Assembly: GCF_002288925.2 (NCBI RefSeq) | Contig: NW_022098076.1 | Location: 72,547,425 to 72,611,424, forward strand | DNA: 64,000 nt | Direction: 5' to 3' | Origin: Delphinapterus leucas | Taxonomy: Eukaryota; Chordata; Mammalia; Artiodactyla; Monodontidae | Part shown: in pieces, positions 12,201 to 24,600 of the stretch | Numbering within the stretch: position 1 is the first letter of the stretch | How the letters are laid out: the number at the start of each line of letters is the position of its first letter | Notes under the pieces: model-generated | What the model saw: the letters and a program-made list of their open reading frames with translations, nothing else | The model's database searches: none | What the model was told of the DNA's origin: nothing | Made by a program: the position numbers and the translations under genes

Positions 12201-14750
12201 GGCCAAGAAGATATTTGTTTTGTGTCTTATGATCTGATGGTATGGACAGATACCATTTGACTTTGCATACAAATAAACATAAACAAAGTTGAGCAAGTGG
12301 AGAAACATTATTAAATAAAAATAACAGGTTACAGTAGTCTCTGGGTACCTAAGGGCAAGAATACAGCTGTGCCTTATAAGGTACTAGATCCAGGAATAAG
12401 AAGCCGTCAGGGCTCCTGAGACTCTGCCCTCTCACGCCTGCCTCTGCTCCTACCTGCACATCTTCCTTACTCTTTTACACACAGACTTTATTTGTTCCAC
12501 TGAACACACGACAAAAACAGTTTACACCACAGATTCTGGGTTTTGTGTCATCCATCCAAGAAGCCAGTGCAACATGAAAGTAGAATTTAAGTCCTTATTC
12601 TGAGTTTTGGAAATGGGTATTGTTTCAAGTACAAATCCTGTGCATCTTCACTGACTGCCCCAGCACTACCGGTCAGACTGCACTGATGTGCCAGAGCCAT
12701 CTAGTCACTTATCCTGAGAGCGCTGAGCTCTCCCCTCCCCTTGGCTGCCCCAGGCAGGCAGGCAGACTAGCCATGTGCCAAGAATTCTGACTCCACTGAT
12801 TACTTTCAGACTTAAATGAAACATCACACTGGAGGGTGTGGAATTAGGTATACTACAAGTCTGTCAAAGTACCTAGCTGGTGCACCCCAGAAATATAGGG
12901 GATTTTGATTTCCAAGAAGCAAAATTTAACTGAATCTCAGTCCTCCCTCCCTTCCACGGAGTATTCAGTCAATGTTTTTCCTGCATCCTGTCCTCAGAAA
13001 CGCTGTATGCCGAGGGATGCAACTGCTGAGCAACGCGCCTCTCTTTGTACATAGGAGGCAATGCAGGGAGGGCTCACTCCCCATCTGTCCTGCCTCATCT
13101 CTCTCTCCTCACCTGAGCTGCTCTGGGTTTGCACCTCCCAAGTAAAGCATTAGCATATCAATCCTTGCTTCAGGCTCCATTTTCTAGGGAACTCAGACTA
13201 GGAGAGGCTGCTTATTGTTTAGATGGTCTCCAGGACCCCCTCCAACTCGATGTTCATGGGGAAGGAAAGCAAAGTACTCCCAACATATCCTGAGGAGAAA
13301 GAATCACTGCCATCAGGTCAGACACCCCAAAAGATATCTGACAGAAATTAAGTATAGTCATCAAAGATTATTCTGTAAGTTATTACTCCTTCCCTGTGGC
13401 TCTGATAACTGCAAATGCCTCCCTTTTACATTTTTGCCTCTTCCAGCACTTGAATGGATCTGATCAAATGAAGTGTAATAAATATGGTATATTGATAACT
13501 GTGAGAAAAATCATTTTACTGGGAAATTTATTATAACTAATAATTTTTGTAGATTGAGGTAGACGTGATATATAGATTTATTATATATATGATATTTATG
13601 ATACATGTTATATATGTAAATATAAAACTAGGATATTTCTCTAGAAAATTTAAGGATGTAATTATTTTCAATGTATATATCATAGCTCTGAGGTATAATT
13701 ACATGCCCTTATCAAAATTATTTCCTTGCAAAGTATATCTTTTGGATTTCCGGGAACCATACAATCACTGATTCAGTTCAATTCACTGAAGTAAGGTAGG
13801 GAAGATACTGTCACACTTTACCCTCGCTACCACAGAGGAAGGCTGCAGCAACCAGTGAGAAGATGGGTTAGGGCTTGACAGTCAATCTTTGTGTGACCTG
13901 TGGGATTGGTGTTTAGATCTTTTAAGGCACCTCAAATCTCTGCTCTTCCATTGCTTCTTATAAGCCTAAGAGACATCTAAGCATAGTTAGGAGCAAAGAT
14001 AACCACAGCAAGATAGAAACAATATAGAAAAACATGAAGCCCTTCAAAATTAGATCTTTCAACCACTGAGAAAAATAAATCACTAACTTTTCTTCACATC
14101 CCACCTCACTATCAGAAGGCACTATTTATCTTTCTTTGCTTCCCTTTCATGCATTCAGCAAACTGTATGAAGCATACATCATGTAGAGCACGATAGAAGG
14201 GATATAAATACTAAACAAATTATATGTCCCTGCCCTTGGCAATAATCATTTCACAATCTGGGAGGGAAAGCACCTTGTTTAAACAATTTGTTATGTTCTC
14301 AATTCATGATGTTTAAAATGCTAAATTTTACTGTAGTTTTAATATTCCCTTACTCTTAGCAATTCTTACACGAGCCAAGTTAGAAAGTTAGAATTCCAGG
14401 GGAGGGGTTATTGCAAAAACTTAATCATTGTGTTTAAGTTTCCAATAAAATTCAAACAATACCTACAATCTAGCTATCCCTGTTGAAAATTTAAATCAGG
14501 GAAAATTGGAAAAAACAGCTAAGTTTTCCATTGACTAGAGGAATGACAGTGTAGAATAGAGTCTTATGTAAATCATATCAGATTCAGAAGAATCTAGGAG
14601 AACATCAGAAAGGAGAGACTGAACCTTTTCAGCCCTAACCCAAGGCCCAGATCTTCTGTTTTTGTTTTAGATGAATAAAGAGAGCTTAGAAAAGAAAACT
14701 AATCCTGATTAGTATAAGCAGCTATGTAGGTCTCTAAATTGAAGCAAAGC
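12201..14750. other. No confidently recognised feature
   Basis: Mixed composition, somewhat more GC-rich at 12.4-13.2 kb. 'ttgcttcaggctccattttc' plus 'tagggaactcagacta' (13160-13200) suggests the 3' end of some old LTR or MER element, but I cannot name it. No gene seen. Confidence 0.4.
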
Positions 14751-14754
14751 ATGT

Positions 14755-14975
14755 AGTTGAAGGAATATGGGCTTTGCAGTCAGTCAAATTGGACTTGAAT
14801 CTATTTTTTGTCACTCCTTGCTGTGTAAATGTCGGCAATTTACTTAACCTCTTGGTATCTGTTTTTCTTCATCCTTTAGAAGGGCGATAATATTTATGAT
14901 AAGATTTTCATAAGAAATCATATACCTCACTTAGTATATGACTCATATAAGGCACCTGGCATATGGAAAATAAAA
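14755..14975 (+). repeat. MIR SINE
   Basis: Nearly full length. Seen: gggctttgcagtcagtcaaa, ...gacttgaatc, ...ctgtgtaaatgtcggcaatt, tacttaacctcttggtatct, then 'ataaggcacctggcatatgg'. Sense orientation with the typical order of MIR landmarks. Confidence 0.8.
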
Positions 14976-15334
14976 GTGAGGCCAAGGACTTATTGGCAGC
15001 AGAATCATCTGAAGACTTGAAGCATTGAAACCACCAGTAGACATCAGTAAGAGATTCCAGTCCCAGAACTTTCTCAGATAAGTTCTAATGAACTAACAAT
15101 ACCTTTAAAACAATGCTAACCGCATGAAAGATTTAAAATTTTTATGAATAACACAAGATAACAGTGTTATACTGATCCTCTCTATTAATCAGACTCTTCA
15201 AGCTGAAAGCTTTTCAGCCAAAACAAACACAACCTTCACCTAACAGCTATTTTCCCTAATTACAGGCAAGGTTCTCTAAGCGGAATTATCTGATTCTAAA
15301 ACCAGACTTGGTTTTAGAACCAGGAAGGCTTGGA

Positions 15335-15456
15335 AAAACACAAATGACTAGGCGCATCCCCAAAGTTCTAATTCAGTGGGTCTGGAATCTTTTCAAACAA
15401 ATTCCCAAATGATGTTGACATACCTGGTCTGGGGACCACACTTTGAGAACTATTGT
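15335..15456 (-). mobile_element. MER5A-like hAT DNA-transposon remnant
   Basis: Seen: caaagttctaattcagtggg, tctggaatc, ...aattcccaaatgatgttgac and the terminal ggaccacactttgagaacta. This is the terminal inverted repeat side of MER5A, a non-autonomous hAT-Charlie element. The left part is lost or diverged. Confidence 0.7.
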
Positions 15457-15739
15457 ATAAGGCAATTTTCTCTTAGATGCTTTCAAATTCAAGGCTATAA
15501 AGTAATATAAAATAAATGGGAACATATATTTATGTACATAAAATTTAAATCATGTAAGGACATATATGTATTATTTAGGGTAACCAACTTTCTCCTTTAT
15601 CTCCTCACTGAAAACCACAATTCAACTGAGACATCTTCAGAAGTAGGACCCTTCCAGATGTAGGATCACACCAAGGCTCCAAGCTGCGTAATTCTTTAAA
15701 TGCTTTCATTAACTAAATCTTAGCTATCAACATACCCTC

Positions 15740-16187
15740 TGTTGTTGGTTGAAATGTGTCCTCCAGAAAACATATATTGAAATCCTAACCCCCAGTACTT
15801 GTGAATGGTACTAGATTGTAAGTAGAGTCTTTGCAGATGTGATTAGTTAAGATGAGGTCATACTGGAGTAGAGTGGACCCTAATTCAACATGACCGGTAT
15901 TCTTACAAGAGGAGGAGAAGACAGACACAGAGGAAGAATGCAATGTGAAAATGGAGGCAGGGATTGGAATGCTGCAAGCCAAGGGATGTCCAGGATGCCA
16001 GCCACCATCATAAGCTAAGAGAGAAGTATAGAACAGATTCATCCTCAGAGCCCTCAGAAGGCACCAACACTCCTGACACCTTGATCTCATGCTTCCAGCC
16101 TCAATAACTGTGAGAGAATAAATTTCTGTCGTTTTAAGCCACCCAGTTTGTGGTACTTTGTTATGGCCGCTCTAGGAACCCAATACA
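15740..16187 (+). mobile_element. Solo LTR of MaLR (ERVL) type, copy 1
   Basis: Starts TG (tgttgttggttgaaatgtgt) and ends CA (aacccaatacaca-type end). It has the family's 'cttgatctcatgcttccagc' and 'aactgtgagagaataaattt' segment with AATAAA at 16117-16122, then 'agccacccagtttgtggtac'. Flanks are CCCTC (15735-15739) and CCTTC (16188-16192), a 5-bp TSD with one mismatch. No internal retroviral sequence is attached, so it is a solo LTR. An old copy; the 101-codon antisense frame within it is not a gene. Confidence 0.85.
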
Positions 16188-17000
16188 CCTTCCTTACCCC
16201 AGTACCTACAAGACTCTCAGCCTACCTCTCAAATTTGCTTCAAATCACAACATTGTTAGTGTGTTTTTCCCACACTCATTTTATTTTCTCACCCTTAGAA
16301 GGGCTACATTAAAGGAAGAAAGGAAGAAGAGGGTGGGGCAAGTGGGACCATCTCACTATAATCACTAGAACTCAAGAAAGCTATACCACTAAGGACATGA
16401 TCTTCTGACCATTTCTCTCTGGCTCTATATCAGTTTACTCAAGTTTTAATTGTCCTTCACCTTTAGCGTCAACATCCTGGCTCAAATATTTATTTCTGCC
16501 TCTGATCCTTGGCTTTCCTCCTGGTTTTCTTGCCCCTTGCTCTTGGTTTTGATACCGCTGCAATGTCCTGCAGCTGGACCTGGTGAAACTTTCCACTTGC
16601 CCTCCATTTTTGGGTCTTACCACTTGGATTTATCTATTTCTTCCCTGTTTATGCCTGAGTCCATCCACAGCAATTTAACAATCTCCTCACCTAAGAGGTC
16701 CACTCAACCTTGTTTTTCTATAAATAAACTCTTTATTAACCTCCTTTCATTAAATGTAACTGCACCTTGAAGACACAAGATCTTTTATATCCTTCTTAAC
16801 TACGTTGTTTCCTTCTCCAAGTCCCTGGACTTTTGGGGCCCTGATGGATTTTTTCCACTGCCTCCACTCAGTAATCTCCCCTACTTTTTCCTTTTTCTCT
16901 TCCTTGTCCTATCTGTCTTCTGTCTTCAGGACACCATTCCACATTCATCACTGTCTTTAAATCTGTTTCACCCTGTTCTTCCTTTAGTTCTTTCCTGATA
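16188..17000 (+). repeat. Pyrimidine-rich, possibly old L2-like sequence
   Basis: A long pyrimidine-rich stretch that seems to continue on the far side of the MER-type insertion at 17001. Composition and phrases such as 'ccctggacttttggggccc' recall old L2-like copies, but I cannot assign it. A 106-codon open frame at 16450-16770 has no recognisable domain. Confidence 0.3.
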
Positions 17001-17176
17001 TGGTGATTCTCAATGCTGGCCACACATTAGACTCACCTGAGGAGCTTTAGAAAACTGATTCTCCGACAGCTATACCCTCAAGAGATTCTAACTTAATTGG
17101 GGAGGGCCCAAGCATTATATTTCTTAAAATCTCTTCCCAGGTAATTCAACTCTTCATCCACTGTTGATAACCACTG
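17001..17176. mobile_element. hAT-type MITE (MER5/MER58/MER20 class)
   Basis: Begins tggtgattctcaatgctggc and ends near gttgataaccactggctc, imperfect terminal inverted repeats. The inside is 'gactcacctgaggagcttta' on one side and 'cttcccaggtaattcaactc' on the other, the usual near-palindromic design. Subfamily cannot be fixed by eye. Confidence 0.65.
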
Positions 17177-18964
17177 GCTCAGCAGTTTCAACATCTATGA
17201 TCAAGACCTTCCTCGCTTCCTAGCCTCACAGTTCCTCAGTTCCAATTCTAAGTATTGGCATTTCTTTTCACCTTCACTCAGACATGCCTTACAACTCATC
17301 GTAACTTGAAATAACTCTACCGTCTACCAGTGTAATCTCAAACTCTGACATTGAATTAATTGCAACCTTTTTCTCACCTTCTCCACTTCCAGTAAATAAG
17401 CTCTAAATTCTTATTATGACCCTACATTGCTTCTTGACTTTTTCCAATTTATCATACCTGATGACTTTATTTACAGGTCTACACAACCAGAAATGTGGTC
17501 AGTAATTTCAATAATGCCACCATCTATCAGGAAGGAATGCTTTTTCTGTATTCATCACTTTTCCACAGAGGGGAAGGAACTTCTGCTTCCTAAGAGGAAA
17601 GTGTTAGAAAAATGATTGAAGCCTCTTCTCCAGAGCCTTCATAGATGCACCCCCCCAAGGAAGATATGATTGATAAGCATCTGACTGGTAAGCATGGAGA
17701 AAGAACCTGTGCCTGTATGGCTCAGTCTCTTTATCTGTCTATTGAGTTGAGGATACACGATTGTTTCTTCTCTACGAGGCAATAAGGTCAGTTTTTCTCA
17801 GCTCCACCAATAACTACGTGGATAAGTTCAATACAGGAGGGAATACTTAGGTATTGGTTTCTTATCTGCATTCTTTATTTCAGCTAAAACAGTAATAATC
17901 TTATGTTCCAATCCCTATGTATCAACAGACGAAACTAATTAACCTCCCTTCATTCTTTTTGTTGAGTATCTGAATTGGGAACCATAAAATAGGATTTCTG
18001 CCCTCAGCCACTCTTGTTGTGCACATTGTTAGAGATATGCACAAAGTCATACTTCTGGCATCCACAGTAATTCTTTACTTCTAAACACAACTTGACCCTC
18101 ACTTTTGTATCATTTTGTTACTATTCCTCGTATATGCTTACTGTTTAGCTCCTTTCCCACAGCAATTCCTACCTTCCCTGTTCTAAAGCTCTATTACTAA
18201 ATCCATCCCCTCCCAAATTTTCAATGGATAAACTCAGCTCCTATGGTTTTGAGGAGGCCATATGACATTTACAGTCTTCACTTTTCTCATCTTTACTTTA
18301 AAATTTATCTCTATCCGTCTTCTCTTCCTTTGTGCTTTCTCTCTCAGGATTAACCATTCTTTTTCCCTTAGTAATCCTTCACAACCTTCTCCGTCTCTCC
18401 CCTCTCTGAGACCTCATTTCGTAAAGTTCTCCCAGTTGTTTCCATGTTTAACTTCTCCCTCTCTGTAAAATAATTTCTCTCTGCCTGCCAACACAGACAC
18501 AAAAAACGAGGCAATAAACTGAAAACAAAATCCTCAATCCTATTACTCCTTGAAATGACTTTTTTTTCTCTCTTTGGCACATGATTCTTGAAAGAATCAC
18601 CTAGATTTGCAGACTTAACTCTTTTTTTTTCATACCTCACAGCATTTTTAAATCCCCCTTAAGTCAATGGAAATGCCTCATTTATAATTCATCAATAAAA
18701 TAAATATCAAGTTTTTCTCTTTAGTTCTCATATTGTCTCTCTCCTCTCTTTCCCATTTCCTAATCCATCCATGCACTAGACTTCAGCTCCTGACGGTATA
18801 TAGTAATGTAAAGTTGTTGCCACTCCCCCACTTCATATTCATATTTATAATTATTCACTTGGACCTAAACTCAATGGGTCTTTACCCCAATTTCTCAGCT
18901 TACTCTTTATACCCCATTTCAGTAGATGACAACTTTATTTCCTCATGACTCAGGCTTAAAGTGT
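17177..18964. other. Mostly pyrimidine-rich intron, no confident feature
   Basis: Continues the C/T-rich character up to about 18.7 kb. Open frames of 60-90 codons result from the low density of stops in such sequence. 17642-17656 has a short C run. No gene evidence. Confidence 0.4.
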
Positions 18965-19400
18965 CAGTGTCATTCCATACATTCATTTATTAATTTTTCC
19001 ATTATTCATTGTGTACCTGCTTCTTGCCAAGGAGTGCATTTATGTCCTGGGTTTACAAAGGAGAATAAAACAATATCTCTCTTCAGTGATCTTATACTAT
19101 AATTGGAGAAGCAGACTGACAAACTATGTGATAAGTGCTGTTCTAAAGGTACAACTAAAGGGCCTTTGGAACACAGAGAAGAGAGTGATTCATGCCGAGT
19201 GGAGGAGTTGACAAAATGCTTCACGTGAGGGAGGTACTTCAGTTGAGTCTTTCATAAGAATTGAGCATTTAAAAAGTAGAGAAGACACTTCTGGGAGGTT
19301 ACTAGAAGAACATTTATAAGGTCAGGAATGCAATAAAGCAATACAAAATTTGGTTTGACTGGAGTAAAGAATTAAAATACGAAAGAGTAGGGTAAAGGGG
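18965..19400 (-). repeat. L2-like repeat, antisense
   Basis: Seen on +: attcatttattaatttttcc, attgtgtacctgcttcttgc, then 'gataagtgctgttctaaagg'. This is the reverse complement of the L2 3' end (tgcctggcacatagtaggcg... in sense) and upstream parts. Diverged. Confidence 0.55.
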
Positions 19401-19922
19401 AATGAGTCTAAAGAGTTACTGTGAAGGTCTCCATATGCTAGTCTTCTGAAACTATGATCATATTTGTTTTTAAGGCATTCATGTCCAGGCTACTGATCTC
19501 TGACTCCAGACTCTACTTTACTATAAAATGGGACTTGCCCACATTTTCAAAGAGAACAGTCCTCATCACATTATTGCCCTCTCTTCAGACACTAACCTCA
19601 GCTAAGCAGGCCCTCCCTCAGAGGTCTGAGTTTAAACCCTTCTTCTAAATTTTTAAGATTTAATAATGCAAACCTCTTCCCTTTGGTCTCTCAGCCCTAG
19701 GGATTATAGCGGCTTCCTACAGTTACTACCTCTAGGATACCTTAGGGTTCTCTTTTAACACTTTCAGCTACCTGGTTAGCAAATTTATTCTTATAACATT
19801 TTCCCTCTTAAATTCTCTTTTGGAATAAATGGCATGGTTTCTAACTCCTGACTCCACCTTGATATAATAAGGGTATATCTCATGTTACGGGGTTTTTATA
19901 ATCACAATTAGGAAAAAATAAT

Positions 19923-19978
19923 CACATACATATATACACACACACATATATATACATATATATGTGTGTGTGTGTATG
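19923..19978. repeat. Palindromic CA/TA/TG microsatellite
   Basis: CA-rich left arm, TA centre and TG-rich right arm (tatgtgtgtgtgtgtatg). The arms are mutually complementary over about 25 bp with minor slips, so the repeat could extrude a hairpin. Confidence 0.9.
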
Positions 19979-21830
19979 CCCTCAGAAACGTTGAAAAAAG
20001 GACTTCTTTTCCACTGGAAAAAAGAAATCTTTATTAAAAATAACAGTAAACCCTTAAGTAGGCAATAAAATAAATAATGTGAAACAATATTCTGAATTTT
20101 GGAAACTTGAATTGCAGAGTACGATGGTGGGAAGAATTAAATAGCAAAAAGAGAAGTGTGGAAATTTAAAATCTATTTGCCCTGAGATGTGATTTTTTTC
20201 CTCCCATTAGCTTATCAGGAGCTAGTGGTGTTGACTCTGAACTTTAATTAGTTGTGTTTCCCCCTGCCTTATACTATATATCCTCTGCATTGTTTCCTAT
20301 AACTATGTTTCCTGTAAATGTCTGACAATGTTTTCCACATGAATTACATGAGGCTGGTGGTCTTACATATAGAGGTTTGTTTTGTTAATACAGAAGAACT
20401 TAGATATCTTCTCAAGAAAGAGGCACTTCTACAGGCAACTTTGGTTCATTTGATACTGCCTGCTCTACCGAGTCTCTATATTCTACTTAATCACTATGTT
20501 GGACATATTGTGACTGAAGGCTCGTTTTCATCAAAAGATGTTCCCAGAAGGTTTGCTTTCATGAAATGGAATTAATTAAATATAATCTAAAGGAAGGTAG
20601 TTGGAAATATATATAATAACAACTTAGTTTTCATGCTACTGGGAACATTTTTTTTAAACCTTCCTTTCTAAATGGTACCCAGAACCCCTTGAGAAAGCTG
20701 TTCCTCCTTCTGTAAAAAAATAAATAGATCTTGTTGTTCAGCAATTTAGCCTAGAACAGAGAAATCAAAAATACTATGTGCTAAAAAAAATTCATAGCAT
20801 AAATTTTGTAGAGGCAAGGCAAACTAACATTAATAAATGAAGCTAATTAGGCTTGATTTGCATATTTAACTCATCTTAATTACACATGCATTCAGCAAAC
20901 ATTTTAAAAGCTGCAATCAGTCTTTCACAGACATGGTTAGTTATTTATATGGAATAACAAAAACCAGGAACCTCGTTAATGATTATTCTGTCTCCAATTT
21001 ATATGCCAGTGGGATTATTTCAGTAATAATAATAGAGTGTATTTTTTTAACAATTTTTAAACCTATAAAGTTAAAATGCTTTGATTTACAAAGTTATTTT
21101 TAAAAAGATTTGCAGAAAATGTCAATGTTATACAAATTTTTCTATTATATTAAGTACTTGACCCTTTTCAATTAAAAAAGGATCTTTATAAAATTCTTTG
21201 ACATTAATTTTTAAACTTGATGACTAAGGTAGTAGCTATAATAGAAACAAGCTACATCTCGCTGGTAGTGAGTAGGAGAATATTTTTCTCAAGCTGGTTT
21301 CAACTTTAATTTTGCTCACCTTTGGACACAGTTTGCTTTCTCTTCTTTACTAGTACTTTTCATTGGTCACATAATTTGAAATTAAAAACTCATAGGACAC
21401 AATTGCACAATATAATCCCATTTAACTTCAATAAGTTTTATTTAGAGAATTTTTCCTTAAATATTTAAAACTATTTTACTATAAGCAATTACTTTCTAGA
21501 AATATACACAGGAATAATGTTAGGAGGAGACAGTACCTCTGTACTGCAGGGCTGAGGGGTGGCTAAGTGCAAGGGGTGCTGTGGGCAAGAAACATCAGTG
21601 CACAAAATTTTATTCTGTGCAATGGTCAAATGGGTGTGAAATTCAATTATTAGGGCTCCATTTCCTATAGTTCCTCTCCATGAGGACTGTTTTATAAAAT
21701 CAAATGTCCTGAGAGGTTAACCCTTTTGCCTGAATTGCCTTGAAAACGCAGAGCTCATGTGAAGAAAAGAAAGTTGATAAAGGGCAAACGTACTAAACTT
21801 AATAACTTTCCTAGGAATGGCCTTATTATA
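19979..21830. other. No recognised feature
   Basis: AT-rich intron. The 85-codon frame at 20318-20575 has no domain that I recognise and no supporting context. Confidence 0.45.
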
Positions 21831-21833
21831 TGT

Positions 21834-21867
<34 letters not shown>

Positions 21868-21868
21868 A
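21831..21868. repeat. (TG)n microsatellite with one interruption
   Basis: TG dinucleotide run of about 38 bases, broken once by TTT near 21839. Confidence 0.95.
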
Positions 21869-21999
21869 CTAACTCAAAAACTACTTATTAAATACCTCTC
21901 ATGAGGCAGCACGTCTCTGCAGTGATAATTATGAAGAGTGAAGATAATAGATGTCATCCTGCTATCACAAAATTTATAATCTGCATATTGTTACTATGC

Positions 22000-22222
22000 G
22001 TTAATTAACATTTACTGAGCACTTACTGTGTCCAGGCAGCAGTCTAAGCACTTTACATGAATTAGCTTAAACCTCACCATCATGTAGATACTCTTATTAT
22101 TCCTATTTTGCAGATGAGAAAACTGAGTCTCAGAGTGTTCCAAAGACACAATAAGCAGCAAAGCCTCAATTCACGTTCAAGCAGTGTTACTCCAGATGCA
22201 GTGCTCTTAACCACTGCATTAT
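22000..22222 (-). repeat. MIR SINE, antisense, near full length
   Basis: Seen on +: catttactgagcacttactg, gcactttacatgaattagct, ttgcagatgagaaaactgag and 'gtgctcttaaccactgcatt'. These are, in order, the reverse-complement landmarks of MIR from 3' end to tRNA-like head. Confidence 0.85.
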
Positions 22223-22466
22223 ATGCATGCATAATATTCATCTGTTTAGCTATATGCACAAATATGACATAAAAATACAACTTTTCATTTTGAGATTGCA
22301 TATTGGCTCAAAGTATATTTACATAATTATGTAAATTCTATATACAATACAATAAATACTGTAAAATAATGTCACAGTTTAACTCTTGCAACCAGCTAAT
22401 GCCACAATGGCTATTGCACTCCTAAGATATTTTATGCATAGTGGTATTAAGATATCTCCAGCCCTT

Positions 22467-22870
22467 TGTCATGGGCTGAATTATGTCTCCTCAAATTCCT
22501 GTTGAAGACCTAGCCCCCAGTACCTTGGAATCTGACTGTATTTGGAAATAGGGTCTTTAAAGAGGCAATAAAGGGTAAATGAGTTCATTGGGATGGACCC
22601 TAATCAATTTGACTAGTGTCCTTATAAGAAGAGGAGATTAGAACACAGATCCATACAGATAGATGGCTATCTATCTTTACATGGAAGACCATGTAAAGAC
22701 ACAGGGAGAAGAGAGCCTTATACAGCCAAGAAGAGGCCTCAGAATGAAACCAGCCCTGCCAACACCTTGATCTTGGGACTTCTAGCCTTCAAAAGAATGA
22801 GAAAATAATTTTTTGTTGTTTAAACCACCAAGTCTGTGGTACTTTGTTATGGCAGCCCCAAACTAACACA
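22467..22870 (+). mobile_element. Solo LTR of MaLR (ERVL) type, copy 2, with exact TSD
   Basis: Starts tgtcatgggctgaattatgt and ends aactaacaca, so TG...CA ends are intact. Contains cttataagaagaggagatta, aacaccttgatcttgggact and a degenerate polyadenylation region. Flanked by perfect 5-bp repeats CCCTT at 22462-22466 and 22871-22875. No gag, pol or env sequence adjoins it. Two short hairpins sit at 22658-22698 and are unusual for the family (see findings). Confidence 0.9.
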
Positions 22871-24600
22871 CCCTTAAACCTCTCTGTGGTGTCAAAGGAG
22901 GAGACCACCACTCAGTATATGAAACAAACAAACAAAACTGAATTTGTCATATACATGAGTGAGAAAGATTATACTTGTCAGAGCTACATCCATTGAGCAA
23001 ACCCAGTTGCTGATCTCATATCCAGTTTTCGTAAAGAGTTTACTTTGGATTGTGTTGGTTATAGAGGCAAAAATAGGTTAGGTGAGTCTTAGAAGGTAGT
23101 TGTGTTGGTTATTGAAGCTCGTTTTTTGTCTGTTACACAGGAGGAAAAAGGTTAATATCAGCCTTAGGAACACGTTCACTGTAGTGAATCTGGCCAAATG
23201 GCTGGCTGGCTTTCAAATCATGAGTCTGATGCGGTTTGGCTTTTCTAGGAGTGTTTACTGAAGTTAGTTGTCATTGATTAATTAGATAGGTTTAAAACCA
23301 GTTCTGGTTGTTTACTTGTAAGCAGGACTATGGAACAGTTACTAGTTGATTGGACAAGTTTAAAACTAGTCTGGTGTTTGTTAACATGGCTATAGAACAA
23401 TGAGTCCTTCCTGGGAGAGTGGCAATTTCTTTTTTTCTCAGTGATCAACAAAAATTGAAAAGTAGAACAAAAATAGAAAATAAGACTACCATTAATCTAT
23501 GAATGGCAATATCTCTTACTTGCGTAGGCACTATACGAATCACCTTACACAAATTTTTCCAAATATAAATAAGAATTTAAATAAGAATTTTAAATATTAC
23601 CAATTTCATATGGTAGAGATTGAGTTAAGATATGTAAAATACTTAGCATAGTATTTAGACAAATGAAAAATATTACCAGTAACTTTCTAATGAGCTGAGT
23701 TCTAAATCCTGCAATTTCACTCCAGTATCACAATCTTTACCACCAAAATATACTATCTTTCATAATAAAAGGCACATATAGTATGATTTCATTTTATGTG
23801 TAACTGGGGTAGATAACATGACACAGAAGCGTGAATGTATGTGCACAGTCTACTCCATGTAATACACAAAAGACACTATGTACAGTGGTCACATCTAGGG
23901 ATGACCTGAGATAGGAGACTAAATTTTCATTGGAGAGTCTTCTGTAACATTTGATTTTTTTCAACCATATTCCTTTATTTCTTTCTTCTAATAAAATATA
24001 GTTAATAAAAAATTATGTGGATGCTTTTACTAAGAAGGAAGGGCATGAAGGAACTTTCTGGAAATGTTCTATATCTTAATCTGAATGGCAGCTACACAGA
24101 AATATACATAGATAAAAATTGAGCTAAGCCTCTAAAATTTGTGCATAATTTATATTATATGTTACTAAAGGTACTTTAACACATCAAAAAGACATTTTAA
24201 AAGTTAGCCTTGTTTAAAAACAAAAACAAAAAAAATGACCAAAATCTTCTGAGTTGGGAAGGCCCATTTTATATTTTCAAGTTTGTTAATTTTTTTTTCA
24301 AAAGAATATTTAATCCATTGGTTAAATAAATAAGTCATTATAATGAGAAGGGAAGTTTGTGAATCTCAGTCCTTTAATGATTTTAGTGATGGTATGTTTG
24401 GTTGCTTATTTTATGATTACTTGTGATTTTATATTTTATGATTATTTCATTATTTTATATTAGGCCTAATTTTTTAAGAGTTTTAAAACTTTTGAGTATT
24501 AGGCTTCTGTAAGTATTATTTTAGTATTTTTTTCAACTTTTCACATGGCACTATTGATAGTAGAAAAGCTTTTAATAACTAAAGAGGTAAGATTAATCTT
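22871..24600. other. No recognised feature except a diverged local duplication
   Basis: AT-rich intron. Two related units of about 65-70 bp follow each other at 23275-23410. Nothing else recognisable. Confidence 0.4.

Noticed and set aside
16450..16770. 106-codon open frame
   Set aside because: A low stop density in pyrimidine-rich DNA explains it. There is no recognisable protein.
20318..20575. 85-codon open frame
   Set aside because: No family resemblance, no splice sites and AT-rich codon use. Treated as chance.
15740..22870. Two same-orientation MaLR LTRs as the ends of one provirus
   Set aside because: Each has its own TSD (CCCTC/CCTTC and CCCTT/CCCTT), their sequences differ greatly, and no retroviral coding sequence lies between.
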